From positions 23,192,157 through 23,256,156 of the forward strand of contig CM060192.1 of assembly GCA_030549335.1 (NCBI GenBank): 64,000 nucleotides of DNA, written 5' to 3'. The notes under the pieces were generated by a model. It ran no database searches. It saw only the letters and a program-made list of their open reading frames with translations, and was not told the origin of the DNA. Below, one piece after another: positions 36,707-49,500 of this stretch. Position numbers and translations under genes: made by a program. Source of the DNA: Pontederia crassipes. Lineage: Eukaryota > Streptophyta > Magnoliopsida > Commelinales > Pontederiaceae. The stretch's first letter is position 1; each line of letters opens with the position of its first letter.

Positions 36707-38200
36707 TTTAACACCCCCAAATCGACCAACGTCATGTGACAAAGGCTACTTGAAGACGTTACAAACATTGACCAAGAATCGATCAAGAATCAAGACACGT
36801 CAGTAGTAGAATAAAAGGGAAGGGTAGAGAATGACATAAATAGCGAAAATTGAAAAGTTATTACATGACCTCAAAATAAGAATATCATGATGATTACATC
36901 AGAGTTCATAAATGTGAAAAGAAAAAAATAGATAACTAGGCATTTTGATTCATGTGCTTTTGTCATCGCCTGAGCTCTATCACAGCACACCAACTCAACA
37001 TCATCATTGACATGATCAGTGAAAATCAAACACAGGAGAGGTAATCCTCCCGTAAGCTTTCAACCTAGTGAAAAACTAATAATGATATACAATGTACAAC
37101 TCTAATTAGAGTAACTTAGAAATAAGGATGTATATTTATCTTGGTTAGAAGAGGGAGCACGAGATCATTATAAGTCATAAATAAAGGAAAATCAATTGAT
37201 ATCAATAATTAATAAAACTAGATGGTACATGGTAGACTTGGAGTCAATAGCATGCTTGATAATCATGATCATAAATAATAATGATAACTTGATTTCGGTT
37301 GCATGTTTTCTTTTATTTAACCAGCTTCTGAATCATGAATCTTGCTTAGAAATCATATGCCTTTAGGTGTCTTATCCGGTCGAATTGAGTATGAACCCGA
37401 GTCGGGTTCTTATTTTTTTAGAATGTCAACAAACAAGTATAATATCGAAATAAACTTACATTGCACACACATATCAACAACCATAAATCAGGATTGGTAA
37501 AACATCTATAGAAATTATGATCAACATTTTTAATGCAAAACAACACGCATGATAGGATGAACAAAGATCACATATAGATTACTATCAAACAACAACCAAA
37601 CAATTACAATGGTATTTCTTGGCATTCGTTCTTGAGGTGATTTACATCATGCTTGATAGATCTGAGTGGGAAAAATAATGGATCTATTCGGATCTACTTT
37701 AAAATGAGTTATACAGCGTGATTTCAGATTTCACCCACCTTATGTACGCAGTTATCTTGCCGATCTGCTCGTATCAGACGTTTTTCATCCCTCCCCCTCG
37801 TATCTGATGCCGTCGAAACTCGTTTAGTTGACCTTCACCTGTACGACAGCCGAAGTCAAGATGATGCGAGGATATGTAGTAGCGAATACTAGCCGGTATG
37901 TGAAGGGGGTCATAGGGTTAGGTCGTCCTTACCAAATATGAACAGTGTATCGAAGTTTTGACCTTGGAATGGACAGCCAAAGGGGAACAACGATAGGTTC
38001 TTCTTTGGGATGGAAAGAGACTTTTGGGTGTTTGATTTCTCCCAACCTCTCAGATCCGAATTTCTCTCCCCATTACTGCAATTATTCCCCTCTTAATTGC
38101 ATAATTACTATTCCATATTTTCAGGGATTTAACTCTCCAACTGACCGTTTCTCTTATTTGATTTGATTTATTTTTTTTCTACGGTTGTGCCATGCAAAGA
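36707..38200 (-). mobile_element. Related gypsy-type LTR fragment
   Basis: Begins TTTTAACACCCCCAAATCG, then CCAACGTCATGTGACAAAG, which on the minus strand matches the 3' end of the 27-35 kb LTRs (cgtcacGTGgcgttggTCGATTTGGG...). It continues with the same CCTCCCGTAAGCTTTCAACCTAGTG block found in those LTRs. A perfect-armed inverted motif GAACCCGAGTCGGGTTC lies at about 37,395-37,411. The right border is not clear: I found no TTACA-type end or target duplication. Probably a decayed solo LTR or truncated copy. Confidence 0.6.
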
Positions 38201-38657
38201 GAAAAGATGAACGCCCCATTTTGTCATTGTCAAGATTTATACACGTTGAGGATGTCATGGCAGGGAGAAAACTATTGGGCTACCCACATTTTGATGTTCG
38301 TATTCATATCATCAATTTTATTTTTAGTTGATTGGTAATTCATTATCTTATTGTGATTTTGCCTTTAGATAAAAGTACTCTGTATCGTGCTTGTGGATTC
38401 TTCCTATGGTGTGATCCTCTTATGGAGGACTTAGCACAGTTGTCATATCTCGATAATTAAGAAAGTGTGAAAGATCTTAAGGAAGTGTTAAACGACTCAA
38501 GTGAGAGAGAGTTATCTATTCTCTTATAGGAATGATATTTGGTTTGATTTTAATTAAGCTCATATAATTAGATGATATACACGGTTCGAAATGGATATCA
38601 CACTTTGTTATAGAGATGTATTTTGTACTTTAACCAAAGTATATTTATGTGAACTAT

Positions 38658-38910
38658 TTTTTTGGTAGCCAATCGCCGGTATCTGAGAAGCGATGACGAT
38701 TGTCCAACTTGCGTGGTGTTAACGATTATACGCACTGATCACATATTTGAAGGTCGGCCCATCACCGAGCCCAGCTAATCTGATATAGGTCGTCCCGGGT
38801 CGCGTACTGACAAATTATACTCCAAACAAGAATTTTCTACAGGAACTCGAACTCAAAATCTGGTTAAACAAGGAGGAGCTACTTACCACTCCATTCAACC
38901 CTGTTGATTG
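38658..38910 (-). mobile_element. tRNA-derived SINE with intact A/B boxes and target duplication
   Basis: 253 bp read on the minus strand from 38,910. An A-box-like TGGAGTGGTAAGTAG (38,879-38,893) and a B-box-like GAGTTCGAGTTCC (38,842-38,854) give an RNA polymerase III promoter of tRNA type, and the 3' end is an A-rich tail (38,658-38,664). It is flanked by 14-bp repeats TTTAT(G/A)TGAACTAT at 38,644-38,657 and 38,911-38,924 (13 of 14 match). Confidence 0.8.
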
Positions 38911-38924
38911 TTTATATGAACTAT

Positions 38925-41900
38925 GTTCATCCTTTTGTTTATCACGATTTTGTTGTGCTATTTTCAAATAATTAGGCTTGTTGTGTTGTGAAGCCGAGAA
39001 ATTAACAAAGCTCTTTCATCTTCATGTTCTCAGCAAATATATGTCCATTGCAATTTATAGATTCATCTATATTATAATGTATATTTATTGATGAAACCAA
39101 AACATGTGGTAAGGTAAAGGTATGAGCGTAAGATAGGAATATCAATTGGTTTTACTTCACACTTAACTATATTTTTATAATATCGAGATATTCTGACATT
39201 TATTTGAAAAATAAACATCCTTTTGTAATGTAATGATAGAGTTATTCCTTGTCGCTTATGTTAACAAAAAAAAAACTAAAAATAGATGGTCTCTTCCCCT
39301 CATGAATCATGATATTCACAATGAAAAATTGGCTCCACGCGTTCGAAGTAAATGAGATTAGCAAGAAAAAATCTCGTATCCCTTTCTTCCCCAATAAATT
39401 TCAAACGCCCAAACGAGCACTTGTTAAATCTAACGAGAGGTCTTCCTCGTTTGAAAGGTCGAGTGGTTTGTGATTTGTGCCTCGAGGTCACAGTGCACTG
39501 CAGCGCAGGCGATGTCAATGTTCATGTTGCCTTTGGAGAAGGGCAGGGGCACCGACGCACGCCCACGTCCCCAACACCCATTTTGCCCTTAGTCACGAGG
39601 ACCCACCAAAATGGCCCCCCTCCTCCCTCCTCCCTCCTCCTCTCGCCCTACGCAGGAAAAAAAAAAGGCCCCCCTCCTCCCTCCTCCTCCTCCTCTCGCC
39701 CCACGCAGGAAAAAAAAATGGCGTGCAATAATATATTAATACAAGGTGGTCTGCATTTTAATTTAAAACAGCGACATAAATATTTTTTTTTCTTTCTAAA
39801 AAGTGTTACCGAAGAAAAAGAAAGTGTACAACTTTTTCTTATCGGGTTCCGGCCATCGTCCCTTTTTTCCCTGTCAATAAAGTGGACTTTCATCGTCTCA
39901 TAAACTAGTCTTCTCTTTTATTATATTATTTGAAAAATTAAAGTTCTGTTTCGGTCAATTATTATCTCTAAAAAGTAATAACGATACAATATTATGTATA
40001 CTGAAAAATACATCAATATGGGCATCCACAGCGATTGCTTCGAGACCAAGATGCCGATGCAACGCTAAATGGTTCCAAAAGTATTAAATCGTCAAGAAAC
40101 GTGCAGACAAAAAAATATTAAAAGGATGGACATTTCTGTTTGCAAATCAAGAACAGTTCAAATTCTATTTATGACTCATTTTTATTTCCTACTGATCACG
40201 AGACTTTGTGTTCACTGGAAAGTTTGGTTTTTTACGTTTTACATTGGACAAATAAATATCTCAGTTTTACTCGATATGTTCAACGGTTTAATACATTTCA
40301 GAAGGGGAACAAAAATAATGTCGATGGCATTATCTTTTATTTTTATTTTCCGACGCTCTTTTCCCAATTATTTCTATTCTTTGACAAAGTGTGAAAAGCA
40401 AACGTGGGGGTCCAAACACGACGACATCTGATTCAATGGAAGCGTTGAGACGTGAAGAGATGTAGACGCTGATTGAATGCACAAATTGCATCCCAATTCC
40501 TACATCCTGTCAGCAGCAAAATCGGAACAAGTTTTTAAGCTTTTGGGTTCTGAGGGGCTGTATGATTGTTGAATAGTTAATACAAGAGAAGAGTTACGTA
40601 ACTCACGAGGTCGATTGGATTATGACAGATTATTTTTAATCATCAAAATTGAAGAATACAAAAACTTACAAAACATCGGCTTGACAGGATTAAACATCCA
40701 TCGTAAATTATGACGCTTGTCTCCTCTTAATCTTAATTCACTTCGCGTTTGACGATATTTCAACGATTAAGTTCTTATTCCAGATGTTAACTCGCAACCA
40801 CTCAACGCTCGAGAGAATTATACAAATAGGGTTAGTAACTCTGAATATTATGGGAAAAAAATAGGACTCAATGTTCCTAAATTATTCTTTTTCTTGTTCC
40901 TGTTTAAACTTGAGATATGTTATTGAAAAATCCAGCAAAGAATATAATCTTCTTATTTTCTTTTTTATTTATTGGAATTTCTCTGACTTCTAAGTTCTAG
41001 CTCCATTAGAAAAATAAGACAAAATTTTTCATCATTAACATGGATAACAATCAACAACTGATTACCCTCAAATATTGGAAGATATTTAAAATATTTATCT
41101 TCTCTGTCCATATGAAATTTGACATGTGTGCTTGTCTTGATTTTTTTTTTCTGCGAAGTTCTTAGTTTAATTAAGATTACAATTTATCTGAAATTATAAG
41201 AGCTACCTAGCTGTTTTCTTGATCACCCTGACGTGTTTAGCATCATATTAGATTGCACAAATTATAATTAACTTGCAGCCTTGCATGACATTGAATCCGG
41301 CAGTAATTTAATAGAGAAGATTAGTTTGATAAGTTGACAGAGATTTAATTAATAAGTAGCAACGATAATTGTCTAATAGATTCAATTAAACGATTAATAA
41401 ATACACGTTTTATAAATTTAACGATTGAATTAGTTCATTTTTATAAAATAATATAATAAATGAACATAAGCTAATAAAGTATTCAATTTTAGATATTATA
41501 TAAAATATCTTTTTTTTTGTAATGTAATAAGTTAAATATTCATAACGAATAAAAAAACCTAAAAGTAGGAAAATAGTTATTATAAGACCTCTAAATTAAT
41601 TTAATAGCACAAAGATAAATTTGAAATAAAAGTTCACCCTCTATTCTCTATTTTCTAAACGCTAATCATATTAGATTTTCTAAAACCTTTACTTAACGTA
41701 AAATTGAGTTACCAAACACTTTATTTAACTATTTTGACATGATGGATCTGCTAAACGCTGCTCTAATTTGTTTTTGTTGCCAAATAGAGCCAAAAGATTA
41801 GTAGCTTTGGGTGAAGTTTATTAGATGGTTATGGACTGCCGATATAACATCATAAGAATATATATAAATATGCTTCCAGCGATGGCGTGACCTACTTCAT

Positions 41901-42326
41901 GATTTATATATGACATGTGGATTATGATTCACTCCACGGATCTCATAAGATTGAAGGTTAAATCCAATGACATAAAACGCCCACATTTTCTTACTACTTT
42001 TTTTTATTTAAAATTAGGAACAATACCTCAATTTAATTACCAATATAAATATTTTACCACTTATGTATCCTATCTAAACGAAATAAATAAAATCGCGCAG
42101 CACATTTGTTTCACCCAAACATTGGATATATCTATAATTAAACGTAAGGTTTAAGCTAGATCTCAAATTTAATTGTAAAATTTTTTAGTGAAAGTTTTAG
42201 ATACGCGATGCATATTTTATCAAATTAAATAATTAATTGAATTTGACAATGGATCGATGTTCTAATTTATAGGCAGTCGACTCAATACAAATTGAATAGT
42301 CGATATCACTTGACTACTGGACATTC
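38925..42326. other. Intergenic DNA, no gene recognised
   Basis: A 183-codon plus-strand frame at 39,352-39,903 exists mainly because of a C/T-rich low-complexity tract and shows no family resemblance. Inside it, about 39,612-39,719 is a tandem duplication of a 50-60-bp unit (GGCCCCCCTCCTCC..., then CTCGCCC(T/C)ACGCAGG and an A run). The rest is AT-rich. Confidence 0.5.
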
Positions 42327-42331
42327 AAAAA

Positions 42332-44336
42332 TGTAACAACTAGCAAAAGATAAAAAAGATAAAAAAAGAAGATAATATAACGTGATGGATAACACTGCTG
42401 GGGGATAAAGTTCAATGCAACTCAAAGTTGGAAAAGAAAAAAAAGATAAACTCTGATTTCATCAGATCTGATTAGGGTGGAGATTGTTATATATTATATA
42501 TAATCAGATTTATGCATTAAACCCCACGACCTCTTTTCTTTTTCTTTTCTCCCCGTGCTGTTGTTCGTGCGCGACAAGAGCAGAATTTCTCACGCCTTTG
42601 CTGGAATTCTGCAGAAGGTGGCCGAGAGGAAATTAGGGAAGAAAACATGGGACGCGGCCGTTGATCGTGAATAGAGGTGGATGAATCGAAATCACCTTGC
42701 ATGGCCTCTGAATTATCTCAATTCATGCCCGAATCGTTATGAAAAGAATATGAATATGATTCAAGTTATTATTTTTAATTGTTTGATTTCTTGAATTCTT
42801 TGATTGATTGATTGTTGCATGTTTGTTATATTTCTGTATTATTGATTGCTAAGATGTAAGAATTGGGGGGATTTCATTTTCGGTTTTATAACACGACCTA
42901 ATTTTAAAATAGAAGTATTACGGCCGTAAATTTGTTTGGCCGTAATTGTCTTACAGTCGAGAAAAGGATGGAGAGAGAAAGGGGAGACGGATTGGCCGTA
43001 AGAGAATTAAAAAAAAGAAAAGAAAAAGGATGAAGCTTACGGCCGTAATGCAATATGGGTAAATTTTTACGGCCGTAACGGAATAAAGAGGTAGGATTAT
43101 ACGGCCGTAAGGTGAAGGAATTCATCGGGCGTAAAATCCAAAGAATTAGGGTTTTACGACCGTAAGGTGAAGGAATTCCTCGGGCGTAAAAATCCAAAGA
43201 ATTAGGGTTTTACGGCCGTAAGGTGAAGGAATTCCTCGGGCGTAAAATCCAAAGAATTAGGATTTTACGGCCGTAAGATGAAGGAATTCCTCGGGCGTAA
43301 AAATCCAAAGAATTAGGGTTTTACGGCCGTAAGGTGGAAGAGATTCTTCGGGCGTAAAAATCCAGAAGAGGTGAGGGCGTAAAATCCTTGATTTTTCACC
43401 CATTAGTCTCTTTTTATTTTGATATGAACAATTATTGATTTCCTTATAATTCCAACATGAACTCTTTGTCTTGATTTATCTCATACCGATCATATCTCCT
43501 TCATCACATGATACAAAGAATGAAAAGATACTGAAAGTGATTAATAAGTTCAGATGAAAGATTAATGATGGGTTGCCAGTCCAAGCCAAGTGCATCAAGA
43601 TAAGGGTCGCTTCCTTGGTCATGGTTTGATCACCCATTGACCCGCACAAGGTCGTATCGTTTGCTGGGCATACCCCAAGAATTAAAGGCACCTCAAAGTC
43701 ACCCTGATTGTTAATTAATAACAAAGATCGACAAGCATGTTCAAGTTCAAGTTCAAGTCAAGTCAAGTATGTCATGATTCCAAGTTTACTATGTACTATT
43801 GATCCTCATGATTCATGATATCGCTGATCTTATTCTTATTATGATCCATGATACTTATATGTCATCTTTCATGTTCAAGTTAAGCCTGATTAATTATCGC
43901 TGATTATTATATTCATGTCATGCCTTGTATATCATGTGGTTCCCCACTAGGCTGTAAAGCTTACGGGAGGACCTCCTCCCCTGTGTCTGATTTCCACAGG
44001 ACCAGGTCAGTAACGTGGTGGAGTAGGCGTGTGGTGATGAGGCTCTGGCGATAGGACAACACATGAACCATAAGGCTTTTAGAGTGTTATTTAGTTTTTA
44101 TTTACCTTCCGCAATTTAAATTCATGATGTAGAACTCAGTTTATCTCTTAGTAATGACATAGTTACTTTTAGACTTTCGCAATTAAAGTTATAATTTATT
44201 TTTATTTCTTTTCTTCCGCTGACGTGTCTCGGTTCTTGACTGAGATATGATCAATATTATGATCAAGTTATAGCATGCCGTAGCGTCTCCAGATTGGTCT
44301 TCGCCACGTGACGGGGGTCGATTTGGGGGCGTTACA
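42332..44336 (+). mobile_element. Solo LTR of a gypsy-type element
   Basis: 2,005 bp from TGTAACAAC to GCGTTACA, flanked by AAAAA on both sides (42,327-42,331 and 44,337-44,341). No interior or partner LTR is attached. It shares with the 27-35 kb LTRs the blocks CATGGTTTGATCAC(C/T)CATTGAC, TTAAAGGCACC, CCCCACTAGGCTGTA and GGGGGCGTTACA. The TATA-like box is near 42,487-42,504. In place of the CGGTCGACCG array it has an ACGGCCGTAA array (about 42,919-43,390). The A-run duplication is weak evidence because the flanks are A-rich. Confidence 0.8.
43101..43390 (+). repeat. Five-copy 55-56 bp tandem repeat centred on ACGGCCGTAAG
   Basis: Units start at about 43,101, 43,156, 43,212, 43,267 and 43,323. 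Each has the palindrome ACGGCCGT (once ACGACCGT), then AAGGTGAAGGAATTCCTCGG, GCGTAAAAATCC and AAAGAATTAGGGTTTT. Five isolated copies of GGCCGTAA precede the array (42,919-43,075). AT-rich spacers separate GC-rich 8-bp palindromes. Confidence 0.85.
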
Positions 44337-44341
44337 AAAAA

Positions 44342-46040
44342 GTGATCATTTCTGCCTCCATATTAGATTAGACAAGGTGTATTATATTAATACGCGCCAT
44401 GACGAGCCAAAGCTGGGCGATTAAAATAAGGCCACAGTGGATAGTTGTCGTTGGATGTCTTTTGATCAATTTGGTTGACATTTTGATCATAATTTAATCG
44501 ATCTGGCAGCCATAATTCCACTTGTTTATCGATATAATAAGTTGGAAATGATATATTCAAACTAGAAATGGTTGGTAAGTAGTGTTTAAAGTAATTCAGA
44601 TCGGATCAATTTAAAAAAAAAGTCTGCTTTTTGAGTCGATTTTTTAACTTACAAAAATCACCTTAAAATTGTTTAGAAAGAAGAAAAATTAACTTTCTAG
44701 TGGGTCAAATTCTTTTAATGATTTTTTCAAACTCCTATTCTAATAAAATAATATTCTAAAAAGATATATACTAAATTTAAATTAATATTAACACATTCAA
44801 TTTTATAACTAATGCGATTTAGTATTAGAACTATTAAATTATAATTGTATTATGTGATAGGAACATATTAAACTATATAAAAAGTATTATATTAATAATA
44901 AAAATAATTACTTATGAATTGATTATATAAATAAAATTAATAAACAAAAAACTGCCGTATTCAATCTCCTAATTTTTTTAATTTTTTTTCGAATGGGTGG
45001 AATTTTTCTTAGAACCCCTACCAGTCTCTTTGACAGACTTCACATGGTTTATATATACATCTTAGATGTAGGTCCTCTCTTTCTGTATTTATCAAGATGA
45101 ACAAAATCATGTAATATAGTGTTAGGAAAAATGAATCAAGTATTTTTTTTTGTTGTTGTGCTCTTTTATTAGTGGCATAATTCGGTCGAATAATAATATA
45201 TACCATTTGATAATTATAATCGTCCAGAGTGAGAAGACATTATAATATGAAAGAATAAGAACTAATTAATATTTAAATGAGTACAATTTAATCACTTTAT
45301 TTTTTATTATAATTCAATTAATTCTACTTGTTAATACACTTACTTTATCTTATTACATGCTATCACTTATAGAAAGCATGAATAATTTTTTTTTTCGAAA
45401 AGAAAAGTGAAAAAAATGAAAATAAATAAGTAAATTTTAAACTGCCCTATGATTTTGAAATATGAGTTGCAAAATATACATGGATTGATATGATATTGTT
45501 TTGGGCGAATTAAAAATTAACTAAAATTATCAGCGGAAGTTAAGATAGAGTGGATAATAATTTCGCTTAGGATTTAGAATTTGAACTTTTGTAAATTATT
45601 GAGAGCTTCATCCGTTTCTCACTGCTTAAGTAAAAGTTTAGAGTTTAAATCTTTATAAATCATGAAGAGCTTCACCCATCGTAACTTTTCATTATTTAAG
45701 CAAATGTGCTGTCTGGGATGATATCAAATTAATTGAACTTAACGATGTAACCACTCCTCGTGAGTTAGACGATCAGCTTTTTCCCGGTGAACTGAAAATT
45801 TTCAACTAAAATTGACATCTGATTCACTTCAATGTTCAAAATGTCATAAAGCTGCAAACTTTTAACCACAAAAAAGAAAAAGAAAGAGAAAGGCACGAGT
45901 TCAACACAAAAGCACTCTGACAAGTCGACCGCTCAAAAATTACCGGAGCACGAATCTCAAGGGCTTAAAGTTAACGTGTTCCGCCGGAGCACCGTATGTC
46001 GTTACCGGATTCCCTCGTCCTCATCTGCCACCATTAAAGA
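44342..46040. other. Intergenic DNA upstream of the kinesin gene
   Basis: AT-rich, no gene recognised. At about 45,560-45,720 a stretch of about 80 bp is repeated in diverged tandem form (TTTAGAATTTGAACTTTTGTAAA.../TTTAGAGTTTAAATCTTTATAAA...). The repeats resemble decayed tRNA-type B-box sequence, but too weakly to call a SINE. Confidence 0.45.
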
Positions 46041-46551
46041 ATGGAGTTATTAGCTGCTTTGAGCTCCGCCATTGCCATGCTCGGCTTCTCCCCAAGGCGC
46101 TCTTCCCCATTTCTTAACTCTTTCTCGTGTCGGTGGGCGCTTGCTCGCGCCCACCGCCTTCGGATCTCTGCTCAGGCTGATGCGTGTTTCTTAGGCTCCG
46201 CGAGTGGGTGGGGAGAATATTGGATCATTTTTTCTCTCTCCTTTTTTGTGTGTCGATTTCTTGGTCTGTCAGATGGTTACGAATTGGTGCTTTACGACTA
46301 CTCGCTGCTGTTTGATGTTAAAAATGCGAATTTGAGTCGTTTGGAGATGGCTTTTGGTGTGTTTTTGAGGGCTTTCAGAGTATCGGAACCTTGGAGGTTC
46401 TCATTTTTGTTGTTGCTTTAGGGTTTCAGATAAGAGGAAAAGTAAGATTTGGGTGTTTTCGCTTCGTTGAACGGTCAAATGGGAAGTGTTGGGCTTCGAC
46501 GTGGTTTTAGCTAAAGAAGTTTGTTTGAGGTTGGGGCATATCCAATCGGAA
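46041..46551 (+). other. Probable leader of the kinesin gene, with an upstream ORF
   Basis: A GC-richer stretch holds a 126-codon open frame (46,041-46,421). It begins MELLAALSSAIAMLGFSPRR and is Arg/Ser-rich at first, a little like a transit peptide, then becomes featureless and hydrophobic. The kinesin start is at 46,552. The frame could be an upstream ORF, part of a leader intron, or the first exon of an unrelated short transcript. I favour leader sequence. Confidence 0.35.
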
Positions 46552-49500
46552 ATGCCGACCATAAGAGCTCCAGCTTCCAAGCAAGCTTCAACTCTCTTGG
46601 TTCGTCATTTAACTTCAAGCTTGTATTTCAATTTGTGTTCAATTAATGCTTATAATTGTCTGATAATTTATTGACGTATCTGCAGGTTGCAGTAAAATGC
46701 AGACCATTGACTGAGGAAGAGCGCAGGAGAAGTCGTCACATTATACAAGTGACCGATGACAAGGTGCATCGGAGCTTAATTTTCATTTTTCTTTGCTGAC
46801 AAGTGCTTAATTTCTTTAGATATGCCGTAATTCTACTTTGTTGAACTACATTGTGATGTGCTTGTTTTCTGTATTGCAGAATGTGGTGATTTTGGACCCA
46901 GACTTGTCAAAAGATTACCTTGATCGAATTCAAAACCGAACGAAGGAGAGGAGATATAGTTTTGATCATGTATTTGGACCTGAGTGTTCAAATGCGGTCT
47001 GTAGACTTCCTTTATGCGTTCTTTTACCTATGAGTTTAGCAAAGTATCAATTAAATCCTAATTTACAAGCATTTTTAGTTCTTGGAACGAAGATATAGTG
47101 GACAAATAATTATGAAATAAAAACATAAAAATCCGAAAAAAAGATATAGAAGATGTGCACATTAAACCATAAGTTTATAGTCTTGAATATTAGAGTCCAT
47201 CTCCTGATTGATCAAACTCCCCTCGAAGAACATTTCCTTGATTTCACGCTCACAAAAATACTTTTTGATATTCTGAGTTGTCCATACTGAAAGACTTACA
47301 AGACTTGATGCAAAAGTAGTTGCTTGCTGTTCATCTCTTTGATAAAGGTAATCATATACTGTTTTTCTGCTTTGGCTTTTGTGTGTCCACTCAAAATGGT
47401 ACTATTAGTGGATTAAACGAAGTTAAAAAAATCTTCACATCAGTCTGACCTGATACTGAAAATGAAACATTTCTGTTTCATTAAGTTTTTTCCCAAGTTT
47501 TTACCTTTTTGGTAATTACATAGTTGATTTCATCAGGACGTGTATAGGAAGATATCATCTACAATTGCTGGTGTTATTCAAGGACTTAATGCAACTGTGT
47601 TTGCTTATGGTTCAACAGGAAGGTACGGAGGATTGCTAATTCTCTTTATGTTAGCTCCTATGACACAAAGACATCATGACTTATGAGGTCCTCAAATTTA
47701 TGCAGTATCAACTACTGTTTTGTATTATCTACCTACTCACAAATGACCAAATACCTACCCTCTGCTTTGAAAAATTATTTGTCTTTTGCTTTGCATATTT
47801 GCTTAAAAGGTCCATGTAATGCATTTTATTTGTGATACTTTGAAAGTAATGGTTGGTACATCAGGGTAGATTCATTGTTATACTGGATTTATTCTTGACG
47901 AAAGAGGATGTTGTATCTCCTTTTTCTTTTCTCAAAAAATGTATGTTGAGTCAAATATGACGGTGATTGAGTGTAAACTTTAAGATTAGCCAGATCTACC
48001 CCTACTAGTGAAGAAAATGAAAATGGTCGACTCTTAACTCTTAGGTAAAAGGAGAAATATATTTTATCTTGAAAAGATGAAGGGGACTCTGTTAGATCTT
48101 TGCTTATGAGTTTCAATTTACATTTATTGATTGGATTTTACCTTCTTATCTACATGTCTAACAGTGGGAAAACTTACACAATGGTCGGGACACGTAATGA
48201 CCCCGGGCTCATGGTTCTTAGTTTGCATACAATCTTTGATCTTATCAAGAAAGACAAGAGTTCAGACATCTTTGAAGTCTCTTGTTCATATCTCGAAGTA
48301 TATAATGAAGTACGCTTTGTTCTTCTGCCATCAACAATTTGAACTATATTCATGCACCTCATGTGAAACAACATTTAATCTGCTTTCTGTCTTGCAGGTT
48401 ATTTATGATTTACTTGAAAAGTCATCTGGTCATTTGGAGCTCAGAGAAGACCCTGTGCATGGGATAACAGTTGCTGGTTTGAGAAGTATTAAGGTTATCC
48501 TTGCAATTCCTGTTATATATACATTATTTAAGATTAAAATTTTGTCTTCAGTATTTGTGCTTTTTTTTTGCAGAACAAAAATACATTTTAGTTATGGAAA
48601 TTATCTAGCTGCGACATATTTTGTTTCTCTAAATGGACATATTACACCATAATTTTGCTCTGCTCAATAATCAATATTTAGCTGCTTTTGTTGCGACAGT
48701 CAGTATATCATAGGTTCTCCAATCCATTCTGGTCTTAACCAGCAATTACTATCTTATGCATGTATTCATTCCTTCATAGGAGTCCTCAAAATCTTCTGAA
48801 AGCTGTATCACTATTCTGTCGCATGATTTTAGCCAGTGATCTTTTACGTGTCCTATGTTGATGTGATTGGTATTCGTAATGGTTGTCTGAGCAGATCAAC
48901 TTTGGTTAATGATTCATCCTCCCAGCCATCAATCAATTCTATGGTTCTGATAATATTGTCAGTTTTGCTGTCACAACAGTCACTCCATTAGTTTCCTGAT
49001 TAGGGAACAACCTTAAATCTTACATGCTAAAGTATCTTGTAAAGCCTATTATTCCAATATATGCTTTTATTTAATTTATATTTCACCTTGCAGGTTCAAT
49101 CGGCAGATAAGATTCTTGAACTTTTGAATCTTGGAAACAGCAGGCGGAAAACAGAAAGCACAGAAGCAAATTCAACGTCGTCTCGGTAAATAGTTTGGGA
49201 AATTTTCTTTTTGATGCAATTGTGTAGGTTTTCTATAATACAGAAAGTAGGAATCAAATATCAGATATTAAAATCAACACTTACACCATTGGTTCTTTAA
49301 TGCTTCTTTAAATTTAGAAGTCCTCAAAATAATGAAGCCGAAAAAAATTCAGTCCAAGAATCTTTCCTCTTTCCAAAAAATATATTTTCGCTCTGTTGTG
49401 TTCTCTCCTAAAATGACTTTCAGTTTTGGGGTGGATTTCACATTAAATTCATATGTATACAACAACAACAAAGCCTTATCCCACTAGGTGGGGTCGGCTA

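Noticed and set aside
39352-39903. 183-codon plus-strand ORF
   Set aside because: Created by a C/T-rich duplicated tract; no family resemblance, and the frame contains homopolymer-coded runs.
43101-43390. Possible CRISPR array
   Set aside because: Units are contiguous and spacers are near-identical; this is a plant LTR tandem repeat.
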